Assembly: GCA_021805445.1 (NCBI GenBank)
Contig: JAJZFH010000027.1
Span: forward strand, 1-55,417
Direction: 5' to 3'
Origin: Pseudomonadota bacterium
GTDB lineage: Bacteria; Pseudomonadota; Gammaproteobacteria; Burkholderiales; Ferrovaceae
Length of the DNA: 55,417 nt
Made by a program: the position numbers and the translations under genes. Below are positions 10,785 through 19,690 of the stretch, piece by piece (position 1 is the first letter of the stretch; each line of letters starts with the position of its first letter). Under the pieces are notes generated by a model. The model saw nothing but the letters and a program-made list of their open reading frames with translations. It made no database searches and was not told the origin of the DNA.

Positions 10785-11162
10785 ATGCGGCATTATGAAG
10801 TTGTATTTATCGTTCACCCGGATCAAAGCGAACAGGTTTCGGCCATGGTGGAACGTTACCGAGGCCTGATCACCCAGGGCGGCGGAACCATTCACCGTCT
10901 CGAGGACTGGGGACGGCGTCAATTGGCCTATCCCATCCAGAAAATTCACAAGGCGCACTACGTGTTGATGAACGTGGAGTGCGAACCTGCAGTTCTGACC
11001 GAACTGGAAAATGCCTTTCGCTTCAACGACGCAGTGTTGCGTCATCTGACCATTCTGATGAAGGATGCGGTGACCGCTCCCTCACCCATGTTGCGGGAAG
11101 AGAAACGGGCTCCCCGTGAAGATCGTGAAGTGGAGAGTGTGGAAGCTGCGACACCTCGTTGA
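10785..11162 (+). CDS. rpsF: 30S ribosomal protein S6
   Basis: S6 binds the central domain of 16S rRNA as a heterodimer with S18. The product is 125 residues, with [18 protein letters not shown] at the start, the conserved [19 protein letters not shown] and HYVLMNVEC. The C-terminal tail is basic then acidic ([18 protein letters not shown]). RBS AAGGAG is about 6 nt upstream. Its stop overlaps the TTG start of priB. Confidence 0.97.
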   Translation: MRHYEVVFIVHPDQSEQVSAMVERYRGLITQGGGTIHRLEDWGRRQLAYPIQKIHKAHYVLMNVECEPAVLTELENAFRFNDAVLRHLTILMKDAVTAPSPMLREEKRAPREDREVESVEAATPR

Positions 11163-11482
11163 ACCGCAATATCGTCGTAGTGAGCGGCGCGGTGGTGAAA
11201 GTCGAACCCCTGCGTTATACGCCCAGTGGCTTGTCCGTTATCGAAATGGTTTTGCACCATCGCTCGACCCAGCAGGAAGTGGGGCATGAGGTGGTTACGG
11301 ATTTCGAGATCAGGGTCTGGGTAGCCGGGGACATGGCGCACCGTCTCAGTACACTTTGCGTCGGGCAGCGGTTGGTGTGTCGGGGCTTTTTGGCCCCCCC
11401 CAGTCGCCAGAGCCGACAGTTGGTCTTGAGGGCCAACACTTACCAATTGATTGAAGGAAATGGAGATCATGAGAGCGAATAA
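11159..11482 (+). CDS. priB: Primosomal replication protein N (PriB)
   Basis: PriB is a single-stranded DNA-binding OB-fold dimer that stabilises PriA at stalled forks. The product is 107 residues, with [41 protein letters not shown] and the C-terminal [13 protein letters not shown]. The start is TTG at 11159 inside the rpsF stop (TTGA overlap), which fits the betaproteobacterial PriB N-terminus. The 3' end overlaps rpsR by 14 nt. The order rpsF-priB-rpsR-rplI is the standard one. Confidence 0.93.
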   Translation: MNRNIVVVSGAVVKVEPLRYTPSGLSVIEMVLHHRSTQQEVGHEVVTDFEIRVWVAGDMAHRLSTLCVGQRLVCRGFLAPPSRQSRQLVLRANTYQLIEGNGDHESE

Positions 11483-11741
11483 AAAGGATGCCAAAAAGGA
11501 TACTCGGGGTGGCAATCGCGGGGGGATGTTCCGCCGTCGCAAATTTTGCCGCTTCACCGTGGAAAAGATCGAGTGGGTGGATTACAAGGATGTGGAAATC
11601 CTGAAAGATTTTGTCAACGAGAACGGCAAGATCATTCCTGCCCGTATCACCGGCACCAAATCCCGTTTTCAGCGCCAACTCGGTACCGCCATCAAGCGTG
11701 CCCGTTTCCTGGCCCTGATGCCCTACACTGACCTGCACTAA
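11469..11741 (+). CDS. rpsR: 30S ribosomal protein S18
   Basis: S18 pairs with S6 on the 30S platform. The product is 90 residues. The core [21 protein letters not shown] and [16 protein letters not shown]...[16 protein letters not shown] is canonical. It carries an N-terminal Lys/Gly-rich extension ([18 protein letters not shown]). Start choice: ATG 11469 follows GGAG at 11462-11465 and AAGGA at 11454-11458; an ATG at 11460 and a TTG at 11451 are possible but have poor spacing. Confidence 0.95.
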   Translation: MRANKKDAKKDTRGGNRGGMFRRRKFCRFTVEKIEWVDYKDVEILKDFVNENGKIIPARITGTKSRFQRQLGTAIKRARFLALMPYTDLH

Positions 11742-11755
11742 GGAGAGGAAAGATA

Positions 11756-12202
11756 ATGGAAATCATCCTCATGGAAAAAGTGGTCAACCTCGGCCAACTG
11801 GGCGATATCGTCAAGGTCAAGGAAGGCTATGCGCGTAATTTTCTGATCCCCACGGGCAAGGCCAAGCGCGCCACGACCCATAACAAGGAAGCCTTCGAGG
11901 CGCGCCGTGCGGAACTGGAAAGGGTGCAGACCGAATTGTTGGCCCAGGCCCAGGCCCGGGTTGAAAAAATGACCGGACTGCGGGTTCAGATCACCCAGAA
12001 AGCCGGGGTCGATGGACGTCTGTTTGGTTCCGTCACCAATCAGGACATCGCCACTGCCCTGCAGGCTCAAGGCTTTGACACCCATAAGTCGGAAGTTCGG
12101 TTACCCAATGGTCCGCTCAAGATGATCGGGGATCATGCCGTTGTTTTGGCCCTGCACAGCGATGTGACAGCGGACATTACGGTGGTGGTCGTGGCCGAGT
12201 AA
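11756..12202 (+). CDS. rplI: 50S ribosomal protein L9
   Basis: L9 is an elongated two-domain protein near the L1 stalk that helps keep frame during translation. The product is 148 residues. The N-terminal domain has [32 protein letters not shown] (split here: [14 protein letters not shown] then [13 protein letters not shown]), followed by the connecting helix and a C-terminal domain with [32 protein letters not shown] is upstream. Confidence 0.97.
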   Translation: MEIILMEKVVNLGQLGDIVKVKEGYARNFLIPTGKAKRATTHNKEAFEARRAELERVQTELLAQAQARVEKMTGLRVQITQKAGVDGRLFGSVTNQDIATALQAQGFDTHKSEVRLPNGPLKMIGDHAVVLALHSDVTADITVVVVAE

Positions 12203-12212
12203 TTCTCCCTTC

Positions 12213-13583
12213 ATGGACAGCGCGCTCGATTCCCTGCGGGTTCCGCCTCACAGCATCGAAGCGGAGCAGGCGGTGTTGGGCGGGCTGCTCCTGGATAATC
12301 AGGCGTGGGACAAGATCGGCGATTTGATCGCCGATTCCGATTTTTATCGCGAGGATCATCGGCGCATTTACCGTGCCATTCTGTTGTTGCTGGAGCAGAA
12401 TCGACCTGCGGATCTGTTGACGCTGTCCGACTTGCTGGGCCAACGCCAGGAACTGGAAGGCGTGGGCGGCATGGCCTATCTGGCGGCCATGGCCCAGAAT
12501 ACGCCCAGTGCCGCCAATATTCGGCGCTATGCCGAAATCGTGCGGGAACGTGCCCTGATGCGCAGTCTGGTGCAGGCGGGGACAGAAATCACCGAAAGTG
12601 CTTTCACCCCCACGGGACGCTCCGCTCGTGCCCTGCTGGATGAAGCCGAAGCCAGAATCTTCCATATCGCCGAACATGGCTCCCGAGGCGCCCAGGGGTT
12701 TCGTCCCCTGAGCACTTCTCTGGCAGAAACCGTTACCCGTATCGATGAACTCTACCGGGCAGGCAACCATGATCCGGTGACCGGGGTCCCCACGGGATTT
12801 GTGGATCTGGATAAAATGACGGCCGGTTTGCAGGCCGGGGATCTGGTCATCATCGCCGGACGTCCCTCCATGGGGAAAACCGCCCTGGCACTGAACATGG
12901 CGGCGCATGTCGCTCTGGGCCCCAAGTTGCCCGTGGGGATTTTCAGCATGGAAATGTCGGCGGGACAGTTGGCCCTGCGCTTGTTGAGCCTGCATGGGCG
13001 CATCGATCAGCAAAGTTTGCGTACCGGGCGCATGCAACCCGAGGATTTCAGTCGTTTGACACGGGCCATGGGGGATTTGAGTCAGGCGCCCCTGGAAATT
13101 GACGAATCCGCCGCGTTGAATCCTCTGGATCTGCGGGCAAGGGCACGCCGCTTGCACCGTCAGTATGGGGGATTGGGGTTGCTGGTCATCGATTACCTGC
13201 AATTGATGTCCAGTTCGGGGTCGGGGGAGAACCGCGCCACGGAAATTTCGGAAATATCCCGCTCCCTCAAAGCCCTGGCCAAGGAACTCAAGGTTCCGGT
13301 GATTGCGCTGTCACAGTTGAATCGCAGTCTGGAACAGCGCCCCAACAAGCGTCCGGTCATGTCGGACCTGCGCGAATCCGGCGCCATCGAGCAGGATGCC
13401 GATGTGATCCTGTTCATCTACCGGGATGAGGTCTACAACGAGAACAGCCCGGACAAGGGATCGGCGGAAGTCATCATCGGCAAGCAACGCAATGGTCCCA
13501 TCGGGACGGTGCGTCTGACCTTCCTGAACCATTACACCCGCTTCGAAAACTTCGCCCAGACGTACTCGGGCCGCCCGTTCTGA
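12213..13583 (+). CDS. dnaB: Replicative DNA helicase DnaB
   Basis: DnaB is the hexameric 5'-3' helicase of the replication fork. The product is 456 residues: an N-terminal DnaG-interacting domain (PPHSIEAEQAVLGGLLLDN), a linker, and the RecA-like domain with Walker A GRPSMGKTALAL, Walker B LLVIDYLQLM, and SQLNRSLEQRPNKRPVMSDL followed by SGAIEQDADVILFIYRDE. No intein or insertion is seen. It starts 10 nt after the rplI stop, so it may be cotranscribed with the ribosomal genes. Confidence 0.97.
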   Translation: MDSALDSLRVPPHSIEAEQAVLGGLLLDNQAWDKIGDLIADSDFYREDHRRIYRAILLLLEQNRPADLLTLSDLLGQRQELEGVGGMAYLAAMAQNTPSAANIRRYAEIVRERALMRSLVQAGTEITESAFTPTGRSARALLDEAEARIFHIAEHGSRGAQGFRPLSTSLAETVTRIDELYRAGNHDPVTGVPTGFVDLDKMTAGLQAGDLVIIAGRPSMGKTALALNMAAHVALGPKLPVGIFSMEMSAGQLALRLLSLHGRIDQQSLRTGRMQPEDFSRLTRAMGDLSQAPLEIDESAALNPLDLRARARRLHRQYGGLGLLVIDYLQLMSSSGSGENRATEISEISRSLKALAKELKVPVIALSQLNRSLEQRPNKRPVMSDLRESGAIEQDADVILFIYRDEVYNENSPDKGSAEVIIGKQRNGPIGTVRLTFLNHYTRFENFAQTYSGRPF

Positions 13584-13590
13584 GCCGGCA

Positions 13591-14955
13591 ATGGCCCGCG
13601 CCAAAAGTGTTTTCGTCTGTCGGGAATGCGGCGGGGAATCCCCGCGCTGGCAGGGTCAATGTCCCCATTGTCAGGCCTGGAATGCCCTGGCCGAGTTTCG
13701 GACCGGAGAAGGAAAGGGGGGCGCACAGCGCTCTTCCCTGACGCCTCCGTCCGTTGTTCAGCCTCTCCATCAGGTCAAGGCCGAATCCTTGCGGCGTTTG
13801 TCTTCCGGACTTCCGGAATTCGACCGGGTCCTGGGCGGTGGGTTTGTGCCGGGAGGGGTGGTGTTGCTGGGCGGGGATCCGGGGATCGGCAAGTCCACCC
13901 TTTTGTTGCAATCCCTGGCTCAGGTAGGAAAACAGCACGGCGTGCTGTACGTGACCGGGGAAGAATCGGCAGAGCAGGTGGCAGAGCGGGCACGTCGTCT
14001 GCAACTGTCTGGGGCTGCGGTGGACCTGTTGGCCGAAACGCATCTGCAGGCCGTGGAAGCGGTGATTCGGCAGCGTCAGCCGCAACTGGTGGTCATCGAC
14101 TCCATACAGACCCTGTACAGTGATGCACTGGAAGCCGCGCCGGGTTCGGTATCCCAGGTGCGTGACTGTGCGGCCCAACTGACTCGCCTGGCCAAGAGTG
14201 GCGGTCCGGTCATGATCCTGGTGGGCCATGTCACCAAGGAGGGCACCCTGGCCGGCCCGCGGATCCTCGAGCATATGGTGGACACGGTGCTGTATTTCGA
14301 GGGAGATGGCAGTTCCAGTTACCGTTTGATTCGCGCGATCAAGAACCGTTTCGGGGCGGTGAATGAATTGGGGGTCTTTGGAATGACCGAGACGGGTTTG
14401 CGCGAAGTCAGCAATCCCTCTGCCCTGTTCATGTCCCGTCATGCCCAACCGGTGCCCGGTTCTTGCGCCACGGTGACCCTGGAAGGCACACGTCCTCTGG
14501 TGGTGGAGATCCAGGCGCTGCTGGATGAGAGCCGACTGGGTATTCCGCGCCGACTCACGGTGGGGTTGGAGCAAAACCGACTGGCCCTGCTCCTGGCGGT
14601 GCTGCATCGCCATGCCGGGGTGTCCTGTGGGGATCAGGATGTTTTTGTCAATGCGGTGGCTGGGGTGCGCATCGGCGAACCTGCCGCAGATCTGGCCATC
14701 TTGCTGGCCATCGTCTCCAGTTTGCGCAGCCGACCCCTGCCTCCGGGCTGGGTGGTGTTTGGGGAAGTGGGGTTGGCGGGGGAGGTGCGACCCGTCCAGC
14801 GTGGCCTGGAGCGCTTGCGCGAAGCTGCGAAATTGGGCTTTGCGGTGGCTCTGATGGCGCGCGCCAACGTCCCCCGGCAGGTACCGGACGGGATTCGCCT
14901 CATTGCGGTGGAACGGGTCGAAGAAGCGGTTCAGGCTTTTCGGGAGGGATCGTAG
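13591..14955 (+). CDS. radA: DNA repair protein RadA
   Basis: RadA (Sms) is a DnaB-like helicase that drives branch migration of recombination intermediates. The product is 454 residues: a zinc finger with Cys10, Cys13, Cys24 and Cys27, Walker A GGDPGIGKSTLLLQ, the RadA-specific KNRFG motif (IKNRFGAVNELGVF) and a C-terminal Lon-like domain (DVFVNAVAGVRIGEPAADLA). It starts 7 nt after dnaB. Its last 25 nt overlap the end of the convergent SDR gene. Confidence 0.96.
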   Translation: MARAKSVFVCRECGGESPRWQGQCPHCQAWNALAEFRTGEGKGGAQRSSLTPPSVVQPLHQVKAESLRRLSSGLPEFDRVLGGGFVPGGVVLLGGDPGIGKSTLLLQSLAQVGKQHGVLYVTGEESAEQVAERARRLQLSGAAVDLLAETHLQAVEAVIRQRQPQLVVIDSIQTLYSDALEAAPGSVSQVRDCAAQLTRLAKSGGPVMILVGHVTKEGTLAGPRILEHMVDTVLYFEGDGSSSYRLIRAIKNRFGAVNELGVFGMTETGLREVSNPSALFMSRHAQPVPGSCATVTLEGTRPLVVEIQALLDESRLGIPRRLTVGLEQNRLALLLAVLHRHAGVSCGDQDVFVNAVAGVRIGEPAADLAILLAIVSSLRSRPLPPGWVVFGEVGLAGEVRPVQRGLERLREAAKLGFAVALMARANVPRQVPDGIRLIAVERVEEAVQAFREGS

Positions 14956-15674
14956 TCACTCTCGCACTGGATGATTTCGCCGCTTCGTCCGCGACTGTCC
15001 GGACCCAACCAGTACCGGTAATGGGGCATGAGGGATGAAATATTCGGCAGGCATTCCGGCAATTCGCCGGGGTGGGTGCGATGGCGCATCGGGGATGCGA
15101 TGGGGCCTGGAATCAGGACATTGAAGCGCAGGTTGGGGTCATCCCGGTGCTCCTGGGCAAAGAGTCGCGCCAAGGCAATCAGGCTGGCCTGGCTCAATCC
15201 AAATCCGCCCCAGTAGACCTCCGGGGACAAGCCATGCTGTTCGGCGGTAAACAGAACCGCACCATCCGGTGCCGCTTCCAGCAGGGGCAGACAGGCGCGC
15301 GTGAGCGCGAAGGGCGCGAACAGGTTGGTGGTGAAAGCCTTTTCCCAATGATTCAGTCTTTGCTGGGAAAGTTTGCTTAACTTTACGAATTGACTGGCAC
15401 TATGCAGAATTCCATCGAGTCTGCCAAAGGCCTGTTCCAGGGTGGCCGCCAGGGCATCGAAACGAGCATCGTCGGCCTTGGCCAGATCGAAGGGAAGAAT
15501 CACCGGCTGGGGGTGTCCAGCGGCGACGATATCGTCGTATACCCCATCGAGGCGGGATTCATTTCGGCCAAGCAGGACCGTGGTGGCCCCTGCGGCTGCC
15601 AGCGCGCGTGCGGCATGGCGTCCCAGTCCGGAACTGGCACCGGTGATCAGAATGACCCGATCGTTCAATGTCAT
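14931..15674 (-). CDS. YciK-like short-chain dehydrogenase family protein, catalytic residues replaced
   Basis: A 247-residue Rossmann-fold protein like Escherichia coli YciK (LNDRVILITGASSGLGR, LLGRNESRL, RLDGILHSAS, and the family-specific WLGPDSRGRSGE near the C-terminus). The cofactor motif TGASSGLG (11-18) is intact. The SDR active site is not: the YxxxK motif, YAASK in YciK, reads FGLSQ (Phe158, Gln162), and the catalytic-Ser stretch TSSS reads TAEQ (about 143-146). It may therefore be a nucleotide-binding or regulatory protein, not an oxidoreductase. The start at 15674 has GGAGAGG about 8 nt upstream; the frame stays open further upstream but that part looks non-coding. Confidence 0.88.
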   Translation of the reverse strand: MTLNDRVILITGASSGLGRHAARALAAAGATTVLLGRNESRLDGVYDDIVAAGHPQPVILPFDLAKADDARFDALAATLEQAFGRLDGILHSASQFVKLSKLSQQRLNHWEKAFTTNLFAPFALTRACLPLLEAAPDGAVLFTAEQHGLSPEVYWGGFGLSQASLIALARLFAQEHRDDPNLRFNVLIPGPIASPMRHRTHPGELPECLPNISSLMPHYRYWLGPDSRGRSGEIIQCESDYDPSRKA

Positions 15675-15850
15675 GGTTGAAGCCTCTCCAATGTTTCCTG
15701 TCGCTGCCATTGTAATCCAGCGGAGGGTTCCGTATTTGACGATCAGTCGGGAACAGGAGTAAGGTTGCCACAGTACGGTGGGCGCCGGGAAGGGTTTTTT
15801 GTTACAATTAAATATTATTAAAAACAAATTCAATTTACATTTCAAAGGCC

Positions 15851-16042
15851 ATGGAAAATCGTACGGCTCGTTTGAGCATCCTCATCGATCCCGTCAAGAA
15901 AGAAATTTTTGAGGAGATCTGTCGTTTGCATGATCTGACGCCCTCGCAGGTGGTGCGCCAGATGATCCGCGAATTCATCCACAGCCGGGGTTCCCCCGAT
16001 CAAATGGCACGCATGCCGCGCGGCCGCTTGTCGCAGGACTGA
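15851..16042 (+). CDS. Ribbon-helix-helix (CopG-like) putative regulator
   Basis: A 63-residue protein. Residues 4-12 (RTARLSILI) form the beta strand and the following helices (KKEIFEEICRLHDLTPSQVVRQMIREFIH) match the ribbon-helix-helix fold of CopG/Arc regulators. It has no toxin partner beside it. Its stop is 4 nt before the ATG of the first Ehr-complex gene, so it is very likely the leader gene of that operon and a candidate for autoregulating it. The DNA just upstream (15795-15845) is very AT-rich compared with its surroundings, which suits a promoter or operator. Confidence 0.75.
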   Translation: MENRTARLSILIDPVKKEIFEEICRLHDLTPSQVVRQMIREFIHSRGSPDQMARMPRGRLSQD

Positions 16043-16046
16043 ACCC

Positions 16047-18068
16047 ATGTCCCTGCTGCCTCTCGATCTCATTGGCTCGATCCTGATAGGGTGGGGCGGA
16101 CTGGGACTGTTGGGGCTGGTGGTGCCCGCCCGCTGGGGGCGGTGTCTGCTGTTTCCCCTGATCACGGGGTTATCCGCCCTGATGGCGGGGGCAGGGCTTT
16201 GGGCCTTGCAGGGAGGGGCACAGACTTTGGTCCTGCCCATGGGTTTGCCGGGCATGCCGTTTCATCTGCGTCTCGACGTCCTGTCGGCGTTCTTTCTGAC
16301 TCTGTTGGGTCTGGCAGGCAGTGGGATCAGTGCTTATGCGACGGGGTATTTTCGGCATATGGCAGAAACTCGAGCAGGGGATTTTCAACGCCTGATCTTG
16401 CTCTATGCGCTTTTTCTCGCCAGCATGGGGACAGTACTGGTGGCGGATGATGCCTATTTCTTCATGGTGGCCTGGGAAGGCATGGCGCTTTCCTCCTATT
16501 TTCTGGTGACCACCGATCATGAGATCCCGGCGATTCGTGATGCGGGTTTTCTTTATCTCCTGATGGCGCATCTGGGCGCCATCGCCTTGCTGCTGTGTTT
16601 TGGCCTGTTACAAAGCGGCGCGGGCGGCGATTATGCTTTTGCCACGCTCCGGCATCATTCCCTGACGGGTTTCTGGTCGAGCATGACGTTTCTTCTGGCG
16701 CTGATCGGGTTTGGTGCCAAGGCAGGCTTGCTGCCTCTCCACTCCTGGTTGCCCGAAGCCCATCCGGCAGCGCCTTCTCCGGTGTCGGCGCTGATGAGCG
16801 GGATCATGCTCAAAATGGCCCTGTACGGCTTGCTGCGGGTACTTTTCGATCTGCTCGGGCAGCCCTTGTGGTGGTGGGGCGCACTCCTGGTGGGATTGGG
16901 TTCCTTGACGGCACTCTTCGGCGTGCTTTTTGCCGCTGTCCAATCCGATATCAAGCGTCTGCTGGCCTGGTCTTCCGTGGAGAACATGGGGCTGATTCTG
17001 AGTGGACTGGGTTTGACCTTGCTGTTCCATGGGGCAGGGCAGGAAACGGTGGCCGCCCTGGCCCTGGCGGCGGTGTTGTATCACGCCCTCAACCATGCTT
17101 TTTTCAAGGGATTGCTGTTTTTGGGCGCAGGATCGGTATTGCATGCCACAGCGGAACGGAACATGGCCAAATTGGGGGGGCTGATCCGTGTCATGCCCTG
17201 GGTGGCGGGATTGAGTTTGATAGGCATCCTGTCACTGGCTGGATTGCCGCCTTTCAACGGGTTCATCTCGGAATGGCTGTTGTTGCAAGCCTACTTGCTG
17301 CGTCCGGACCTGCCGCAGCCCTGGCTCAATATGGTATTGCCCCTGGGGGCTGCAGTGCTGGCGTTGGTCGGGGCCTTGGCAGGTTTTGCCATGGTCAAGT
17401 TTTACGGCATCATTTTTTTGGGGCAGACGCGGGGTCTGGTGCTTGGCGAGGTACACGATATCGGTCTTTGGGAGCGTTTCGGGATGGGGTGGATGGCTCT
17501 GGGATGTGTGCTGTTGGGGCTGTTTCCCAGTTCGGTCATCCTGCAACTGGATACGGTGACCCATGTGCTGGTGGGACAGGGGTTGGGCGCCAGTGCTGCC
17601 CGACACGGCTGGTTGTGGGTCACCCCGGTTGCGGCCAGTCGGGCGAGTTACAGTCCGCTGATCCTGTTTGCCGTCATCGTGGTGAGTGTGGGATTGACCT
17701 TTCTGGGGGTGCGCCGATTTTTCCATGGCCGTTGGCGGCGGGCACCGGCCTGGGACTGTGGCTATCCTTTCCAGACTGCGCGCATGCAGGACAGTGCCGA
17801 TGGATTCGGGCAACCGATCAAGCAGATTTTCGAGTCGTTCTTTGGCTTGTCACGAGAGATTCCCAGCCCCTTCGATCCTCATCCGCACTACCACAGCGAG
17901 GTCCGGGACCCTCTTTGGGGCCTCTGTTATCTGCCGCTGGTGCGGGGCGTGGACCGCTTGGTGAAAATGGTGGGGGTATTGCAACAAGGGCGCATCTCCA
18001 TCTATCTGCTGTTCAGTTTTACCACCCTGCTGGCCTTGTTGGCACTCGTGACGGGGACCCTGCCATGA
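16047..18068 (+). CDS. hyfB: Hydrogenase-4 B-like / Ehr antiporter-like membrane subunit
   Basis: A 673-residue polytopic membrane protein of the NuoL/M/N-Mrp antiporter family, closest to HyfB/HycC. The channel residues are visible: the Glu helix FMVAWEGMALSSYF and the Lys helix GFGAKAGLLPLHSWLPEAHPAAPSPVSALMSG (shown in part: GFGAKAGLLPLHSWLPEAH). The C-terminal hydrophilic stretch DCGYPFQTARMQDSADGFGQP is typical of HyfB. It should form one of two ion-translocating modules of the complex. It is cotranscribed with the RHH gene (4-nt gap) and overlaps the next gene by ATGA. Confidence 0.92.
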   Translation: MSLLPLDLIGSILIGWGGLGLLGLVVPARWGRCLLFPLITGLSALMAGAGLWALQGGAQTLVLPMGLPGMPFHLRLDVLSAFFLTLLGLAGSGISAYATGYFRHMAETRAGDFQRLILLYALFLASMGTVLVADDAYFFMVAWEGMALSSYFLVTTDHEIPAIRDAGFLYLLMAHLGAIALLLCFGLLQSGAGGDYAFATLRHHSLTGFWSSMTFLLALIGFGAKAGLLPLHSWLPEAHPAAPSPVSALMSGIMLKMALYGLLRVLFDLLGQPLWWWGALLVGLGSLTALFGVLFAAVQSDIKRLLAWSSVENMGLILSGLGLTLLFHGAGQETVAALALAAVLYHALNHAFFKGLLFLGAGSVLHATAERNMAKLGGLIRVMPWVAGLSLIGILSLAGLPPFNGFISEWLLLQAYLLRPDLPQPWLNMVLPLGAAVLALVGALAGFAMVKFYGIIFLGQTRGLVLGEVHDIGLWERFGMGWMALGCVLLGLFPSSVILQLDTVTHVLVGQGLGASAARHGWLWVTPVAASRASYSPLILFAVIVVSVGLTFLGVRRFFHGRWRRAPAWDCGYPFQTARMQDSADGFGQPIKQIFESFFGLSREIPSPFDPHPHYHSEVRDPLWGLCYLPLVRGVDRLVKMVGVLQQGRISIYLLFSFTTLLALLALVTGTLP

Positions 18069-19012
18069 CGCTGATAAACGGGTTGCTCCAGGGGGGGCAA
18101 GAGATCCTGGGTATCCTGCTGGCGCCGCTGCTGATGGGCTGGGTGGGGATCTGGCGGGCCTGGTTGCAAAACAGACAGGCTCCTCCCTTGATACAGCCTT
18201 ATCGACAGTTGTTCAAGTTGTTTCACAAGGAAGTGGTGCTTGCGGAAACGGCCTCTCCTCTGTTGCGTGTGACGCCTTATCTTCTGTTCGGGTGTATGGG
18301 ACTGACCGCCAGCCTGATTCCCATGGTCATCACCGACCTCCCTCTGGCTGGCGCGGTGGACGTGATCGCACTGGTGGGATTGCTGTCCCTGGCCAGGGTA
18401 TTTTTGGCACTGGCAGCCATGGATGTGGGGACGGCTTTCGGTTCGCTGGGGGCACGTCGTGAAATGTTGGTGTCCTTTCTGGCAGAGCCGGCACTTCTCA
18501 TGGTCTTTTTTACCGTCGCGTCCCTCAATGCCAGTACCTCCCTGCGTTTTATGGTGACCGGATTTGCTGCACGCGGATTTTACCTCTATCCCAGTCTGGC
18601 TTTTGCCGGGGTTGCTTTCCTGATGGTGCTGCTGGCGGAGAATGGACGGATCCCGGTGGACAACCCGGAGACACATCTGGAGTTGACGATGATCCATGAA
18701 GCCATGATCCTGGAATATTCAGGGCGTCATCTGGCCCTCATCGAATGGGCCAATGCCCTGAAACTGCTGATCTATTTCAGCCTGGGCTTTGCCCTGTTCC
18801 TGCCCTTTGGCCTGACGGACAGTCTGCAGGGATGGGGGATCCTGAGGGCATTGATCCTGTTTCTGCTGAAATTGACGGTGATGGGCGCGGGCTTGGCCGT
18901 GCTGGAAACCGTTTCGGCCAAACAGCGTTTGTTTCGCGTCCCGGAATATCTGGGGACGGCTTTTCTGCTGGCGGTGTTGGCCATTCTATTGCATTACCTG
19001 CTGGGTTCGTGA
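18065..19012 (+). CDS. hyfC: Hydrogenase-4 C-like / Ehr NuoH-like membrane subunit
   Basis: A 315-residue membrane protein homologous to HyfC/HycD and NuoH, the subunit that joins the redox arm to the membrane arm. The conserved loop NRQAPPLIQPYRQLFKLFHK is near residues 37-57, and the family motif region NGRIPVDNPETHLEL followed by EAMILEYSGRHLALIEW is present. The start ATG 18065 lies in the ATGA overlap with the preceding gene; the frame is open upstream but that part lies inside hyfB. Confidence 0.92.
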   Translation: MTLINGLLQGGQEILGILLAPLLMGWVGIWRAWLQNRQAPPLIQPYRQLFKLFHKEVVLAETASPLLRVTPYLLFGCMGLTASLIPMVITDLPLAGAVDVIALVGLLSLARVFLALAAMDVGTAFGSLGARREMLVSFLAEPALLMVFFTVASLNASTSLRFMVTGFAARGFYLYPSLAFAGVAFLMVLLAENGRIPVDNPETHLELTMIHEAMILEYSGRHLALIEWANALKLLIYFSLGFALFLPFGLTDSLQGWGILRALILFLLKLTVMGAGLAVLETVSAKQRLFRVPEYLGTAFLLAVLAILLHYLLGS

Positions 19013-19014
19013 GA

Positions 19015-19689
19015 ATGAGTCACTGGAACCCGGCGCCCTTCGCACAGCAACTGCTCGATCTGTTTGCCTCGTTGTTGCTTCTGATCGCCTTTGCCATGCT
19101 GTCCCAGCGCCGCATTCTGACCTTGATCCACCTCTTTGCCTGGCAAGGCTTGATCCTGACCCTGTCCATTGCGGACAGTGCCTGGCTGACGCATCAACCC
19201 CATTTGTATTATTCGGCGGTCTTGACCCTGATCATCAAGGTCCTGATCCTTCCCCTGCTGTTGCATCGCCTGATTCGCCGTCTCGACGTGGTATGGGACG
19301 TGGAAACCTTGATCAACATTCCCACCACGATGCTGGTCGGGATTGGCCTGGTGGTTTTCTCCTTCAATCTGGCTTTGCCCATCTCGCACTTTTCCAGCAC
19401 CATCCTGCGCAATACCCTGGGCATTGCCCTGGCCAGCGTATTGCTGTCCTTCATGATGATGATCACGCGACGCAAGGCGGTGCCCCAGGTGATCGGTTTC
19501 CTGGCCCTGGAAAATGGCCTGTTCCTGGCGGCCACCTCAGCCACTTATGGCATGCCCATGGTGGTGGAACTGGGGGTGGCCCTCGACGTGCTGGTGGGAA
19601 TGTTCATTTTCGGGATCTTCTTTTTTCAGATTCGTGAAACCTTCGACAGTCTGGATATCCGCCATATGGAAAAACTCAAGGAAGAATGA
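19015..19689 (+). CDS. hyfE: Hydrogenase-4 E-like / Ehr membrane subunit
   Basis: A 224-residue membrane protein resembling HyfE (NuoK-like in its C-terminal half). It has about seven hydrophobic helices, with SAVLTLIIKVLILPLLLHRL in the N-terminal half and VIGFLALENGLFLAATSATYGMP carrying the conserved Glu of the NuoK helix. It starts 2 nt after hyfC. HyfD is absent, so this is probably the only small membrane subunit. Confidence 0.88.
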   Translation: MSHWNPAPFAQQLLDLFASLLLLIAFAMLSQRRILTLIHLFAWQGLILTLSIADSAWLTHQPHLYYSAVLTLIIKVLILPLLLHRLIRRLDVVWDVETLINIPTTMLVGIGLVVFSFNLALPISHFSSTILRNTLGIALASVLLSFMMMITRRKAVPQVIGFLALENGLFLAATSATYGMPMVVELGVALDVLVGMFIFGIFFFQIRETFDSLDIRHMEKLKEE

Positions 19690-19690
19690 C

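Noticed and set aside
15799..15808. TTGTTACAAT shared with 24180-24189 as a common regulatory motif
   Set aside because: Only two 10-bp AT-rich matches, in different contexts; likely chance.
16595..18064. Long open extension upstream of hyfC (frame open from 16595)
   Set aside because: It lies wholly inside hyfB in another frame and has low-complexity Gly/Arg content; the NuoH-like protein begins at 18065.
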